From Streptomyces spongiicola (GTDB lineage: Bacteria; Actinomycetota; Actinomycetes; Streptomycetales; Streptomycetaceae): a DNA stretch of 64,000 bases. The position numbers were made by a program, and so were the translations under genes. Shown here piece by piece: positions 1 to 8,384 of the stretch. Location of the stretch: contig NZ_CP029254.1 in NCBI RefSeq assembly GCF_003122365.1, forward strand, positions 6,512,001 through 6,576,000, written 5' to 3'. The notes beneath the pieces are model-generated. The model searched no databases, was not told the DNA's origin, and saw only the letters and a program-made list of their open reading frames with translations. Each line of letters begins with the position of its first letter. Within the stretch, counting starts at the first letter, position 1.

Positions 1-266
1 TGGTCCAAGTGGTCCGGGCCGGTGTGCCCGGCAGCCGGGGCCGCCGACGCCAGCAGCCGGCGCAGGCCGTCGCGGGCCACGTCCGCGAAGTCCGCGTAGG
101 CGCCGGCCGCGGTGAGGGCGAACCCGTCGCGGAGCACGCCGGCGAACCACAGCGGCATCAGGTCGGCGGAGGCCCCCACGTCCTCGAAACGCAGGCGCAG
201 CGGCGTCAGGTCGCTGAGGGTCTCGTTGACGTCGAAGACGAGCACCTGCGGCCGGTTCCCGGGCAT
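1..266 (-). CDS. Haloacid dehalogenase-like hydrolase, type II (partial, runs off window)
   Basis: Only the first 88 codons are present; the rest lies to the left of the window. The ATG at 266 is preceded by a good ribosome binding site (GAGAGGAGG). The protein begins MPGNRPQVLVFDVNETLSDL; FDVNETL is motif I of the HAD superfamily with the nucleophilic Asp, in the form typical of L-2-haloacid dehalogenases (type II). Members hydrolyse C-halogen bonds or phosphate esters, but the substrate cannot be told from this part. It lies 34 bp downstream of the AhpD-like gene on the same strand and may be co-transcribed with it. Confidence 0.85.
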   Translation of the reverse strand, partial: MPGNRPQVLVFDVNETLSDLTPLRLRFEDVGASADLMPLWFAGVLRDGFALTAAGAYADFADVARDGLRRLLASAAPAAGHTGPDHLD

Positions 267-300
267 GGCCCTCCTCTCTCGCGGTTGCGGGTCGGTGCCG

Positions 301-870
301 TCACTCTTCCCAGGCGCGGTGGGCCAGCATCTTGTCCAGGGGGGTGTGGAAGAGGTGGTTGGTGTAGTTGCTGATCGTCTTGGCGGCGACGGCGAGCAGG
401 ATGTGCAGGATGTGCGCCTCGTCGTACCCGGCCGCGAGGAAGGCGTCCATCTGGGCTGCGGTGGGCAGGCCGCGGGTCTCGACGAAGGCGGCCGTGAACA
501 CCGACAGCGCCTCCAGGCGGGCGTCGGGCAGCGGCTTGCCGTCGCGTATGGCGTCGGTGATCTCGGTGGGGACCTTGTTCATGTCGGCGACGGTGCTGTG
601 TGCGGCGACGCAGTAGGTGCAGCCGTTGACGCGGCTGATGGTGAGCAGGACCGTCTCCTGCTCGGCCGGGGTGAAGCCGGAGTCCTCGCGGAATGCGCTG
701 TAGCCGCTGAGGTACGTCTCCAGCAGGCCGGGGGCGTTGGCCATCCGGGCGTACATGTTGGGGATCATCCCGGTCTGGGCCCTGGCCGAGGCCAGCACGG
801 CGGCGACGGCGGGGTCCGGGTCGGCCTCGGTGCGGGCGGGCAGGGACAGCGGGCGCTCGGTGTGAGCCAT
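301..870 (-). CDS. Carboxymuconolactone decarboxylase / AhpD-like protein
   Basis: A 189-residue protein. The CxxC...H signature of AhpD-like alkylhydroperoxidases is at Cys84, Cys87 and His91 (CTYCVAAH), inside a helical CMD domain (about residues 35-140). Family members act as peroxidases or reductases through the Cys pair, and the all-helical fold assembles as multimers. The start is the ATG at 870. It is divergent from the TetR gene at 936, and the intergenic region carries a strong inverted repeat, so it is the likely target of that repressor. The natural electrophile or peroxide substrate is unknown. Confidence 0.88.
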   Translation of the reverse strand: MAHTERPLSLPARTEADPDPAVAAVLASARAQTGMIPNMYARMANAPGLLETYLSGYSAFREDSGFTPAEQETVLLTISRVNGCTYCVAAHSTVADMNKVPTEITDAIRDGKPLPDARLEALSVFTAAFVETRGLPTAAQMDAFLAAGYDEAHILHILLAVAAKTISNYTNHLFHTPLDKMLAHRAWEE

Positions 871-893
871 GGGCGGGTCTCCGTGTTTTATGG

Positions 894-929
894 AGCATAT
901 ACTCCCGAATGATTATTGGAGTATATGCT
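894..929. promoter_or_regulatory. Inverted-repeat operator between the AhpD-like gene and tetR
   Basis: A perfect 12-nt inverted repeat: AGCATATACTCC at 894-905 and GGAGTATATGCT at 918-929, separated by 12 nt. It is AT-rich in a very GC-rich background and sits exactly between two divergent genes. This is the usual arrangement for a TetR-family operator that controls both its own gene and the neighbour. The repeat covers the upstream candidate start codon of tetR at 909. Confidence 0.8.
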
Positions 930-935
930 TCAGAA

Positions 936-1598
936 ATGCAAGATGATCGGAAGCCGGGCCCGACCCCGCGCCGCGGACGGCCGCGTTCGTTCGACCTGGA
1001 CGCCGCCACCGCCTCGGCGCTGAGCGCGCTGTGGACCCGGGGATACGAGGCGACGACGGTCGAGGACCTGGTGCGGGCCACCGGGCTCGCGCCGTCGAGC
1101 CTGTATGCCGCGTTCGGCAGCAAGCGCGGGGTGCTGGAGGCGGCACTCGCGCGCTACGACCGTGACCGCGAGGACCTGCTCGCCCCGCTGGAGCGCGGCG
1201 AGGCCGGCCTGGAGGACCTGCGGCTCTTCTTCGCGACCGTGCGTACCGGCCTGACCCGGCCCGGTGCACCGGGTTGCTTCATGGTGAACACCGCCACCGA
1301 GGTGGCCCCCCGCGACGAGCGGATCGCCGTGCACGCGAACCGCTATCGCGAGCGCGTCCGCGACGGAATCGCGGCGGCGCTCACACGGGCCGCCGCCCTC
1401 GGCGAGGTCGCGCCCGCCGGGGCCGAGGAACTGCTGGGGCGGGCGAGGGTCGTACAGGCCGCGCTGTTCGGAGTGCAGGTGGCCGCGCGCAGCGGCGCGG
1501 TACACGAGGCCCTTGCCACGCTCGGTGCGCTGGAGAGCCAGGTGAGCCGGTGGGCGCCGCTGTCGGCCGCGAGCCCCGGGGGCGACGGGAGGCCCTGA
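936..1598 (+). CDS. TetR/AcrR family transcriptional regulator
   Basis: A 220-residue protein with an N-terminal helix-turn-helix (about residues 33-65, TVEDLVRATGLAPSSLYAAF) typical of TetR repressors and a variable ligand-binding C-terminal domain. The longest frame begins with ATG at 909, but that codon lies inside the operator, so the ATG at 936 is preferred. Neither start has a clear ribosome binding site, so the message may be leaderless. It is divergent from the AhpD-like gene and probably represses it and itself through the 894-929 repeat. The inducer is unknown. Confidence 0.85.
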   Translation: MQDDRKPGPTPRRGRPRSFDLDAATASALSALWTRGYEATTVEDLVRATGLAPSSLYAAFGSKRGVLEAALARYDRDREDLLAPLERGEAGLEDLRLFFATVRTGLTRPGAPGCFMVNTATEVAPRDERIAVHANRYRERVRDGIAAALTRAAALGEVAPAGAEELLGRARVVQAALFGVQVAARSGAVHEALATLGALESQVSRWAPLSAASPGGDGRP

Positions 1599-1888
1599 CC
1601 CGCCGGGGGCCCGGTGAGTCCGTGGCCTGCGCGGGCCCGGTCCGGTCGGCGCCGGCACGGGGCCGTGATCTGGCCGAACCCGTCGCCGAGCCCCCGCCGC
1701 TGCTGCCGTCCTTTCGCTGCCGCGCATGCCGGTGCCGGCCCGGCATCATCCGCGGCTCCCTGCGGCTCTCTGCGGTGCCCCCCCCCACGACCGCCTCGCC
1801 CGGGACGGGAGGACGGGAACGCGGCGAGCCCCGGCCGGCGGCACGGGGCCGGGGTGTTCCGGGGAGGGCGTCCGCCCGAGGGCCGGCC

Positions 1889-2146
1889 TCAGCGCGCGAG
1901 GCCGGGACGCACCACCAGACCGGGGTTGTACGCGGCGAGGATCTTGTTCGCCCGGGCCAGTACGGCAAGGGCGTGCTCGCGGTCGGCGCGGTCCTCGGGG
2001 CAGAACGGCGCCCGGAACCGCATGGCCTCGCGTGCCGCGCACTCGGCGTCGATCTCCGCCTGGAGCACGCCGAGCGGCATGCAGGACCCGATCAGGGCGG
2101 CCACACCGTCGGGAATCGGGACGGGGACGAGGTTGGGCGCGGTCAC
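1889..2146 (-). CDS. Small hypothetical protein
   Basis: An 85-residue protein starting at GTG 2146, with the ribosome binding site GAAGGA nine bases upstream. The sequence (VTAPNLVPVPIPDGVAALIGSC...) has no transmembrane segment or motif I recognise. The middle is rich in Glu, Arg and Ala (EIDAECAAREAMRF) and probably helical. It has Streptomyces-like codon use, which supports it being real. It converges with tetR. A short palindrome, CTTAC-N6-GTAAG, lies about 140 bp upstream at 2286-2301. No function can be assigned. Confidence 0.6.
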   Translation of the reverse strand: MTAPNLVPVPIPDGVAALIGSCMPLGVLQAEIDAECAAREAMRFRAPFCPEDRADREHALAVLARANKILAAYNPGLVVRPGLAR

Positions 2147-2683
2147 ATGGAGTCCTTCGCTGGTGCTGCTCCGGGGTCGCCGGGCACGGGCGGTGTTCTC
2201 CTCTATACGTACCTGATGCGCTTCACGGTTCGTCAGCCGGGCGGTCTCTGTACGGAAACCCTCCGGTCGCGACCGATCATTTCCCCTTACGCGGAGGTAA
2301 GTTGACCTTGCCCGGGCCCCTCGCCTCTGGGGCGAGCCCGCGACCGGTGCCCGAAGGCATGCGGCGGCCTCCGCCGACGGCTCGTCGCCGGCCGGCCGGC
2401 CGGACGAACCCCGGTGTGCCGCTCGGTGGCGCCGGCCTCGGCGCGGTTCCCTCACCGGCCTCCGCACCGCCGCCGGCGAGTTCACGTCTCACTCTGCCTG
2501 CAAGCCCGGCCCTTCAGGATCGGGTAGCCGACCGGGAGGGAGGGGCCTCCGGCGCCCTGGCGGTTCGGGCGCGTACTGCGGCGCCGGACGGGTCCGACAG
2601 CGGCGGGCGGGTTCGACAGCGCCGGGCGGGTACCGGGCGCGGACCGACCGGACCAAGGCATCCGCCGCTGATCCGGGGCACCT
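2147..2683. other. Non-coding spacer
   Basis: About 540 bp upstream of the small hypothetical gene. I see no convincing gene here: the frames lack ribosome binding sites and look like GC-driven shadows. The only ordered element is the weak palindrome CTTAC-N6-GTAAG at 2286-2301. Confidence 0.5.
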
Positions 2684-2904
2684 GTCTCCGGCCGGGGCCG
2701 GCCTGCGGTCAGCCCCGGCCTCCTGCCAGACCCGGCCCGCGGTCAACCCCGGCCTCCGGTCGGCCCCGGCCTCCTGCCAGACCCGGCCTCCGGTCGGCTC
2801 CGGTCTCCTGTCAACCCCTGCCTCCGGCCAGACCCGGCCCGCGGTCAACCCCGGCCTCCGGTCGGCTCCGGTCTCCTGTCAACCCCTGCCTCCGGTCGGC
2901 TCCG
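2684..2904. repeat. Tandem array, 13 copies of a 17-bp unit
   Basis: The region divides exactly into thirteen 17-bp units with consensus near GCCTCCGGTCGGCCCCG, with variants that alternate in a patterned way (for example GCCCGCGGTCAACCCCG). The period is not a multiple of three. The open frame on the minus strand that repeats every 17 residues is therefore probably a by-product. It lies just past the 3' end of the DNA ligase gene. Confidence 0.85.
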
Positions 2905-2950
2905 GCCCCGACGGCGAGGGCCTGCGGCGGGGGAGCCGCAGCGCCCCGGG

Positions 2951-4024
2951 TCACCCGGCCGGCGGCCCCGACAGCACCTCGGAGAGGTCGTAGCGCACCG
3001 GCTCCTCCAACTGGTCGTACGTGCAGCTCTCCGGGGTGCGGTCGGGGCGCCAGCGCCGGAACTGCGCCGTGTGCCGGAACCGGTCGCCCTCCATGTGGTC
3101 GTACCCGACCTCCAGCACCCGATCGGGCCGCAGCGCGACCCACGACAGGTCCTTCCTGCCCGACCAGCGGCTCGGCGCGCCGGGCAGCCGGGCCGACTCG
3201 TGCGCCCCCTCCTCGGCCCAGCGCGCCCAGGGATGCCGCGAGACGTCCGCCAGGCGCAGCGGCTCCAGCTCCGCCACCAGTTCCTCGCGGCGCCTCATGG
3301 AGAACGCGGCGCAGACGCCGACGTGTTGCAGCGCGCCCTCGCCGTCGTACAGGCCGAGCAGCAGCGAACCGACGACGGGTCCGCTCTTGTGGAGGCGGTA
3401 GCCGGCGACGACCACGTCCGCCGTACGCTCGTGCTTGACCTTGTACATCAGACGGGCGTCGGGCCGGTACGGGAGGTCCAGCGGCTTGGCGATCACCCCG
3501 TCCAGCCCTGCCCCCTCGTACCGTTCGAACCACTGCCGGGCCACGGCGGCGTCCGTCGTCGCCGGGGCGATGTGCACCGGCTCGCGCGCCCCCGCGAGTG
3601 CCTCGACGAGCATCGCGCGCCGCTGCACGAGCGGGGTTTCCAGAAGGGCCTCGTCGCCGAGGGCGAGGAGGTCGAACGCCACGAAACCGGCCGGTGTGCG
3701 TTCGGCGAGCGTCCGCACCCGGGAGTCCGCCGGATGGATGCGCTCGGTGAGCCGGTCGAAGTCCAGACGTCCCTCGTGGACGATCACGATCTCGCCGTCC
3801 ACGACACAGCGTTCCGGCAGGCTGCCCCGCAGGGCCGTCACCAGCTCCGGGAAGTAGCGGGTCAGCGGTTTCCCGGTGCGGCTGCCGATCACCACCTCAC
3901 CGCCGTCCCGGTGGACGATCGCACGGAAGCCGTCCCACTTGGCCTCGTACTGCATCCCGGGCGGGATCGTCGCCACGGACTTGGCGAGCATCGGTTTCAC
4001 GGGCGGCATCACCGGCAGATCCAT
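2951..4024 (-). CDS. ATP-dependent DNA ligase
   Basis: A 357-residue ligase. The adenylation motif EAKWDGFRA places the AMP-accepting lysine at Lys29; nucleotidyltransferase motifs follow (VVDGEIV, LDGVIAKPLDLPY) and then an OB-fold domain. Length and layout match stand-alone LigC/LigD-type ligases of actinobacteria, without fused nuclease or polymerase domains. It would seal DNA ends, most likely in non-homologous end joining, given the adjacent divergent LigD-type polymerase. The start at ATG 4024 was chosen because it leaves a normal N-terminus and a 52-bp divergent promoter region. No ku gene is in the window. Confidence 0.9.
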   Translation of the reverse strand: MDLPVMPPVKPMLAKSVATIPPGMQYEAKWDGFRAIVHRDGGEVVIGSRTGKPLTRYFPELVTALRGSLPERCVVDGEIVIVHEGRLDFDRLTERIHPADSRVRTLAERTPAGFVAFDLLALGDEALLETPLVQRRAMLVEALAGAREPVHIAPATTDAAVARQWFERYEGAGLDGVIAKPLDLPYRPDARLMYKVKHERTADVVVAGYRLHKSGPVVGSLLLGLYDGEGALQHVGVCAAFSMRRREELVAELEPLRLADVSRHPWARWAEEGAHESARLPGAPSRWSGRKDLSWVALRPDRVLEVGYDHMEGDRFRHTAQFRRWRPDRTPESCTYDQLEEPVRYDLSEVLSGPPAG

Positions 4025-4076
4025 GAGTCGATTGTCCGGTATGCACGGAATCCCGGCACCGCCTACGCTGACGGGC

Positions 4077-5171
4077 ATGACCGGAGCGGTGGAACTGGAC
4101 GTGGGTGGGCGTACCGTCCGCGTGTCCAATCCGGACAAGATCTACTTTCCCGAACGCGGCTACACCAAGATGGACGTGGTCCGGTACTACGTCGTCGTCG
4201 GCGACGGCATCACCCGGGCGCTGCGGGACCGCCCCACCACCCTCGAGCGCTACCCCGACGGGGTGACGGGCGAGTCGTTCTTCCAGAAGCGCGCCCCCAG
4301 GTACCTGCCCGAGTGGATCCCCACCGCCCACATCACGTTCCCCAGCGGCCGCTCGGCCGACGAGTTGTGCCCGACCGAACCCGCGGCCGTGGCCTGGGCC
4401 GCCAACCTCGGCGCCGTCACCTTCCACCCGTGGCCGGTACGCCGGGGGGACACCGACCACCCCGACGAACTGCGCATCGACCTCGACCCGCAGCCCGGCA
4501 CCGACTACGCCGACGCCGTCCGCGCCGCCCACGAACTCCGGGACGTCCTCGACGGGGCCGGACTGCGCGGCTGGCCCAAGACGTCCGGCGGACGCGGGCT
4601 CCATGTGTTCGTCCCCATCGAACCGCGCTGGACGTTCACCCAGGTCCGCCGCGCCGCCATCGCCTGCGGACGGCAGCTGGAACGCAGGATGCCGGACCAC
4701 GTCACCGTCAGGTGGTGGAAGGAGGAGCGCGGCGCTCGGATCTTCGTCGACTACAACCAGACCGCCCGCGACCGGACCATCGCCTCCGCCTACTCCGTAC
4801 GGCCCCGCCCCCACGCCCCGGTCTCCGCCCCGCTGCGCTGGGAGGAGATCGACGAAGCCGTGCCCGAGGACTTCGACATCGTCTCGATGCGGACGCGCTA
4901 CGCCGAGGCCGGCGATGTGCACGCCGACATGGACGACCACCGCTTCAGCCTGGAAGGGCTGCTGGAACTCGCCCGCCGCGACGAGTCGGAACACGGGCTG
5001 GGCGATCTGCCCTACCCGCCGGAGTACCCGAAGATGCCCGGAGAACCGAAGCGCGTCCAGCCCAGCCGCGCGAAGAAGGACGCCCCGCCCAAGCGCGCCG
5101 AGAAGAAGACCGGGCCGGCGTCCGCGAACGGCCGCGGCGGGTCCGGCGAGGAGCGCCGTCAGCGGCCGTAG
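4077..5171 (+). CDS. LigD-type DNA polymerase/primase domain protein
   Basis: A 364-residue stand-alone polymerase domain of the archaeo-eukaryotic primase family found in bacterial LigD. The metal-binding pair is in RIDLDPQPG (Asp135, Asp137), the nucleotide-binding SGGRGLH is at 170-176 with His176, and the third acidic residue is in FVDYNQTARDR (Asp225). These enzymes fill and extend broken ends during end joining. The C-terminal 50 residues are Lys/Arg/Pro-rich and probably disordered. It is divergent from the ligase gene and overlaps the 3' end of the convergent lipoprotein gene by 13 bp. Confidence 0.9.
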   Translation: MTGAVELDVGGRTVRVSNPDKIYFPERGYTKMDVVRYYVVVGDGITRALRDRPTTLERYPDGVTGESFFQKRAPRYLPEWIPTAHITFPSGRSADELCPTEPAAVAWAANLGAVTFHPWPVRRGDTDHPDELRIDLDPQPGTDYADAVRAAHELRDVLDGAGLRGWPKTSGGRGLHVFVPIEPRWTFTQVRRAAIACGRQLERRMPDHVTVRWWKEERGARIFVDYNQTARDRTIASAYSVRPRPHAPVSAPLRWEEIDEAVPEDFDIVSMRTRYAEAGDVHADMDDHRFSLEGLLELARRDESEHGLGDLPYPPEYPKMPGEPKRVQPSRAKKDAPPKRAEKKTGPASANGRGGSGEERRQRP

Positions 5172-5683
5172 TTCGCGCGGCACATGGCGACCAGGGACGG
5201 GTTCGCCACGCCGTCCGAGAACCTGCACAGATCGCTCATGCCGTAGTCCGTCCGCGGCCGCGGCGACCGTACGGCGGGGTGCCTGCCGTCCTTGCGGGGC
5301 GGCACGGACCCGGCCGCCGGGGGAGGGTCGCGCCGCTCGCGTACCCGCTGCTGGGATGCGGCCGCCCGACCCTCGCGCATCCGCGGGGTTGCCCCCTGGG
5401 CGGGCCCGGGTGCCTCTCCCGCCCGGCCGGTACCCGCCTCATCTACGCCGGCGAGCCGGGGGCGCGCCGGCTTCTCCGTCCCGGTGGGGGCGAGTTCGCC
5501 GCGGGCCGGGGCCTGTTCGGCCCGGTGCTCCCGGTTGGCGGGCGACGGCGACGGGACATCGGCGGGCGCGACACCGGGGACGGGAGGCCGCGGCGCCGCC
5601 GGCACCGAGACGCAGCCGCTCGCGCTGAGACCGGTCGCGGTGAGCAGTACGGCGAGGGTGAGGGGACTGATCCGGGGGTGCAT
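5159..5683 (-). CDS. Putative secreted lipoprotein, Pro/Arg-rich
   Basis: A 174-residue protein. The N-terminus (MHPRISPLTLAVLLTATGLSASGC) is a lipoprotein signal peptide with the lipobox Ala-Ser-Gly-Cys ending at Cys24. The body is low-complexity Pro/Ala/Arg-rich sequence. The C-terminus (DLCRFSDGVANPSLVAMCRANYGR) is compositionally normal, contains two Cys and looks like the conserved part. The start is ATG 5683. It is convergent with and overlaps the polymerase gene. Function unknown; probably anchored outside the membrane. Confidence 0.65.
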   Translation of the reverse strand: MHPRISPLTLAVLLTATGLSASGCVSVPAAPRPPVPGVAPADVPSPSPANREHRAEQAPARGELAPTGTEKPARPRLAGVDEAGTGRAGEAPGPAQGATPRMREGRAAASQQRVRERRDPPPAAGSVPPRKDGRHPAVRSPRPRTDYGMSDLCRFSDGVANPSLVAMCRANYGR

Positions 5684-6325
5684 CCGTCCACCCTGCCGCA
5701 GCGCGCGGCCCTCGCGCGGCGGCACACGGCCGGACCACCGGCACGAGTGATCGCACGGGACCGAGGGCGACGCCGGGCGGGGAGGCAGCCCGGGGCCCGG
5801 CTCGCGAACGGCTGAGCCCCGGGCCCGCGCACCCCGAGCGGCCCGGCCGACGCGCCGCGGGCGGAGCCGGAACCACGGAGAGGTACCCGCCCCGGCCGGC
5901 GCCCGGGCTGGGGCCAGGGTCGGCGTCCGACTCGACACCCGAGTCGACACCCGAGTCGACACCCGAGCGGACTCCCTGACCGCGGCACGGGACCGCGGGC
6001 ACGGGACCGGGTCCGGTCCCCCGCGGGCGCCGCCCCGTGACCCGCCGTCGTCGGTACCGACGCGACCGCCGCCGCGGCGGCGGAGCCGGGTGGTACGGTC
6101 CGGACCGGGCCGATCGGCCTCGAGGACGCCGGCCGCATCGCCGGACTCGCCGACCCCTGCGGAGCCCGCTGCGCGGTGATCGGGTCCTCGGTACGGAGCG
6201 CCGGCGGGGCGAAGGCGGCCTGAACGTGCCTTCCGGGCAGGGCGATCGGGTCCGCGGCCGGCCGGAACACGCATGTTGAGAATTTGTTGACATACCGTTT
6301 AGCGCTGCGGGGCACCCTGTGGACC
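5684..6325. other. Intergenic region upstream of the WhiB-like gene
   Basis: No gene is supported. It contains three copies of a 12-bp unit (GAGTCGACACCC type) at 5929-5964 and general GC-rich sequence. Near the right end, a TTGACA hexamer at 6287-6292 could be a -35 element for the WhiB-like gene, but no matching -10 box is evident. Confidence 0.5.
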
Positions 6326-6592
6326 ATGCCCATGAACAGCACCGCTCAGACTCCCGATCGCGCACTCTCCTGGCAGGAGACCGCCCTGTGCGCCCAGGTC
6401 GGCCCCGAGTTCTTCTTCCCGGCCCCCGGCTCGTCCACCCGCGAGGCCAAGGAACTGTGCGGTGCCTGCGAGGGCCGCACGGCATGCCTGGAGTACGCGC
6501 TCGCCAACGACGAGCGCTTCGGCGTCTGGGGCGGCCTCTCGGAGCAGGAGCGCGGCATGCTCCGGCGCTCCGGCGTCCAGCGGTACGGGTGA
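6326..6592 (+). CDS. WhiB-family iron-sulfur regulator
   Basis: An 88-residue WhiB-like protein. The four conserved cysteines that bind a [4Fe-4S] cluster are visible (LCAQ, then ELCGACEGRTACLEYAL), followed by the GVWGG turn and a basic C-terminus (SEQERGMLRR). Such proteins bind the principal sigma factor and control development, redox or antibiotic responses in actinobacteria. The start at ATG 6326 gives a standard length; an in-frame upstream ATG at 6284 lacks a ribosome binding site. I cannot say which wbl gene this is. Confidence 0.9.
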   Translation: MPMNSTAQTPDRALSWQETALCAQVGPEFFFPAPGSSTREAKELCGACEGRTACLEYALANDERFGVWGGLSEQERGMLRRSGVQRYG

Positions 6593-6916
6593 GGCCGTCG
6601 CGGGCGCGTCCTGCGCGACCCGCGCCCGGCCCCGGGCCGCGGCCCCGGTTCCCGTGACCGCGCTGCGCGGATCGGCGCTGCCGGACCCCCCGCACACCCG
6701 CCGACGTCGCGGACGGTGCGGCCCGAGCGGACCGTTCGTACGGGCGGACGCGGACGCGGACGCGGCGGCGGGGTCGGGCCCGCCGCCGCGCGGTCCGGGT
6801 CGGGACCGCTGCGCTCGGCTCCGGACGGGGGTCCCACACGAGCAGGCCGGCCCGGCGGCTCCGGCCCGGTGGACCCGGCCCGGCGATCCCCGGTCGGTCG
6901 TCGGCGTGACGGGCCT
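6593..6916. other. Convergent intergenic region
   Basis: Spacer between the WhiB-like gene and the convergent chitosanase gene. Apart from one hairpin near its left end (6601-6628) I see no gene or ordered element; the sequence is very GC-rich. Confidence 0.5.
6601..6628 (+). terminator. Hairpin downstream of the WhiB-like gene
   Basis: An 8-bp perfect stem, CGGGCGCG (6601-6608) with CGCGCCCG (6621-6628), starting 9 bp after the stop codon. There is no T-run, as is common in Streptomyces terminators. In such GC-rich DNA, short stems arise easily. Confidence 0.4.
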
Positions 6917-7843
6917 TCAGGAGGCCGGGATGCGGAAGGCCTCCCCGTACATCCGCCACTGCAGCGGCGGCGTGAGCCTCGTGTTCCCGTTGCGCAGGAA
7001 CACCCGCTGCGCCGTGTCGATACGCGAGGTGTCGCGCCGGGCGGGGCCCGTCCGGGCTCGCATGGCCGAACGGCTCTCGTCGAGGAAGGCGTTCAGGTAC
7101 CTCTTCTCCGCACCGCCCTCCGCGGCCGTCCTGGCCTTCCTCATCGCCTCCTGGCGGATGCCGTAGAAGCCGTCGCGGGCGAGGCCCGGGCCGTGCAGCA
7201 GCATCGCGTCGTAGTAGATGAACTGGCCGAGTGTCCCGAGGCCGTCCATCTTGGCGAGCCGGACCGCGGGGTCGAAGTAGATGCGGTCGCGAGCGGCGTC
7301 CTGGGCGGCGCGGAAGGGCGGTTTGGCGGCCTCCGCCGCCCACGCGTCGGTGAAACCGGGGTCCAGCCCCTCATGCGAGTCGCTGCCGTCGACCTTCCTG
7401 AGCGCGGGGAGGTACCGGGCAAGTCCGTTGTCCGGGTGGTCGGCGGTGTACGCCTCGACGAGTTGCAGCATGTCGTTCGTCCCGGAGCAGAAGCCGATGA
7501 TCCCGGCGGTGTAGCCCCTGCCGTCGCCGAGGTCCTCGATGGAGCCGTACCGGCCGCGCCAGTTCAGGGTGGAGTGCTCGGCGCTGGACACCAGTTGCGC
7601 GGCGATCTCCTTCTTGGCGGGGTCCGCGAGGCCCGCCGGCATCTTCGCGATCCTGGCCTCCAGCGCCTGCCGCTCGGACGCCGTCCCCGACGCCAGCGGG
7701 TTCTGCACGGGGGCGGCCGTCTTCCGGGCCTCACGCGGCCGGTCGGCGAGCGGGATCTCCTCCTCGCCGCCGATGCCGAGGATCGCTGACACGGCGATGG
7801 CCACCGGGGCGCCTATGAGGATGATGCGGGTCGCGGGTTTCAC
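6917..7843 (-). CDS. csn: Chitosanase, glycoside hydrolase family 46
   Basis: A 308-residue protein. Residues 71-308 match GH46 chitosanases almost throughout. The general acid is Glu89 (SSAEHS) and the general base is Asp107 in GDGRGYTAGIIGFCSGT; their 18-residue spacing equals Glu22/Asp40 of the classic Streptomyces enzyme. It hydrolyses beta-1,4 links in chitosan. The first 25 residues form a hydrophobic signal peptide or signal anchor, followed by a 45-residue linker that is longer than usual. The start is GTG 7843; no strong ribosome binding site is seen. No neighbouring chitosan-oligosaccharide transporter or regulator is present. Confidence 0.92.
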   Translation of the reverse strand: MKPATRIILIGAPVAIAVSAILGIGGEEEIPLADRPREARKTAAPVQNPLASGTASERQALEARIAKMPAGLADPAKKEIAAQLVSSAEHSTLNWRGRYGSIEDLGDGRGYTAGIIGFCSGTNDMLQLVEAYTADHPDNGLARYLPALRKVDGSDSHEGLDPGFTDAWAAEAAKPPFRAAQDAARDRIYFDPAVRLAKMDGLGTLGQFIYYDAMLLHGPGLARDGFYGIRQEAMRKARTAAEGGAEKRYLNAFLDESRSAMRARTGPARRDTSRIDTAQRVFLRNGNTRLTPPLQWRMYGEAFRIPAS

Positions 7844-8384
7844 GCGGCCAAGATTACGGTGCCGTCCCGCCGGCCCGACGACCGTCCCGCTGATGTCCCG
7901 CTGAACACGGCATTCCGGGCGGGCGGAGGTATGTGACCGGTGCCTGCCTGCCCGCTCGGTCGCTGCTCGGTCGCCGACCGGTCTCGGGGTGCTCGGGGTG
8001 CTCGGGGTGCTCGGGGTGGCTGCCGGGTGTTCCGGATGAGCGATGAGCGTCGCCGTGCCTGCCTGCCGCCCTGCCTGCCGCCCTGCCTGCCTCCCGGCTC
8101 GCCTGCCTCCCGGCTCGTCGACCGGCCGACGCCCCGGACCCCGGGCCGGTCCTCGGCCGGCCCCGGCCCCGTGGCCACCGTCCTGCGAGCCGCCACCGTC
8201 CTGCGAGCCGCCACCTTCCGGGCCGCCACCCACGAGGCCGCCGAGCGGACGCGGCCTGGGCAGCCCGCCCGCCCGGCCCTTGTCGTGTCGGTGCGGCACA
8301 CCAGTACGGCGACCGCCGCCGCACGAGGCGGCGGCGCGCTGGAGGGCCGCCCGGACCGCCGGGGGCCGGGCGGGACGTGCCGGG
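7844..8384. repeat. Non-coding spacer with tandem repeats
   Basis: No gene is supported. It contains four perfect copies of the 9-bp unit CTCGGGGTG at 7983-8018, a CCTGCCTGCCGC-type array at about 8055-8118 and a duplicated CACCGTCCTGCGAGCCGC at about 8175-8210. It separates the chitosanase 5' end from the desaturase 3' end. Confidence 0.75.

Noticed and set aside
2489..2848. Minus-strand protein with a 17-residue repeat (RVWQEAGADRRPG)
   Set aside because: The periodicity follows directly from the 17-bp DNA repeat; there is no ribosome binding site and the period is not codon-based.
2684..2904. CRISPR-like array
   Set aside because: Units are contiguous 17-mers without unique spacers, and no cas genes are present anywhere in the window.
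1726..7343. Very long overlapping frames opposite or alongside the ligase, polymerase and lipoprotein genes
   Set aside because: They are GC-bias shadows: Arg/Pro/Gly-rich, without ribosome binding sites or recognisable domains, and overlapping well-supported genes.
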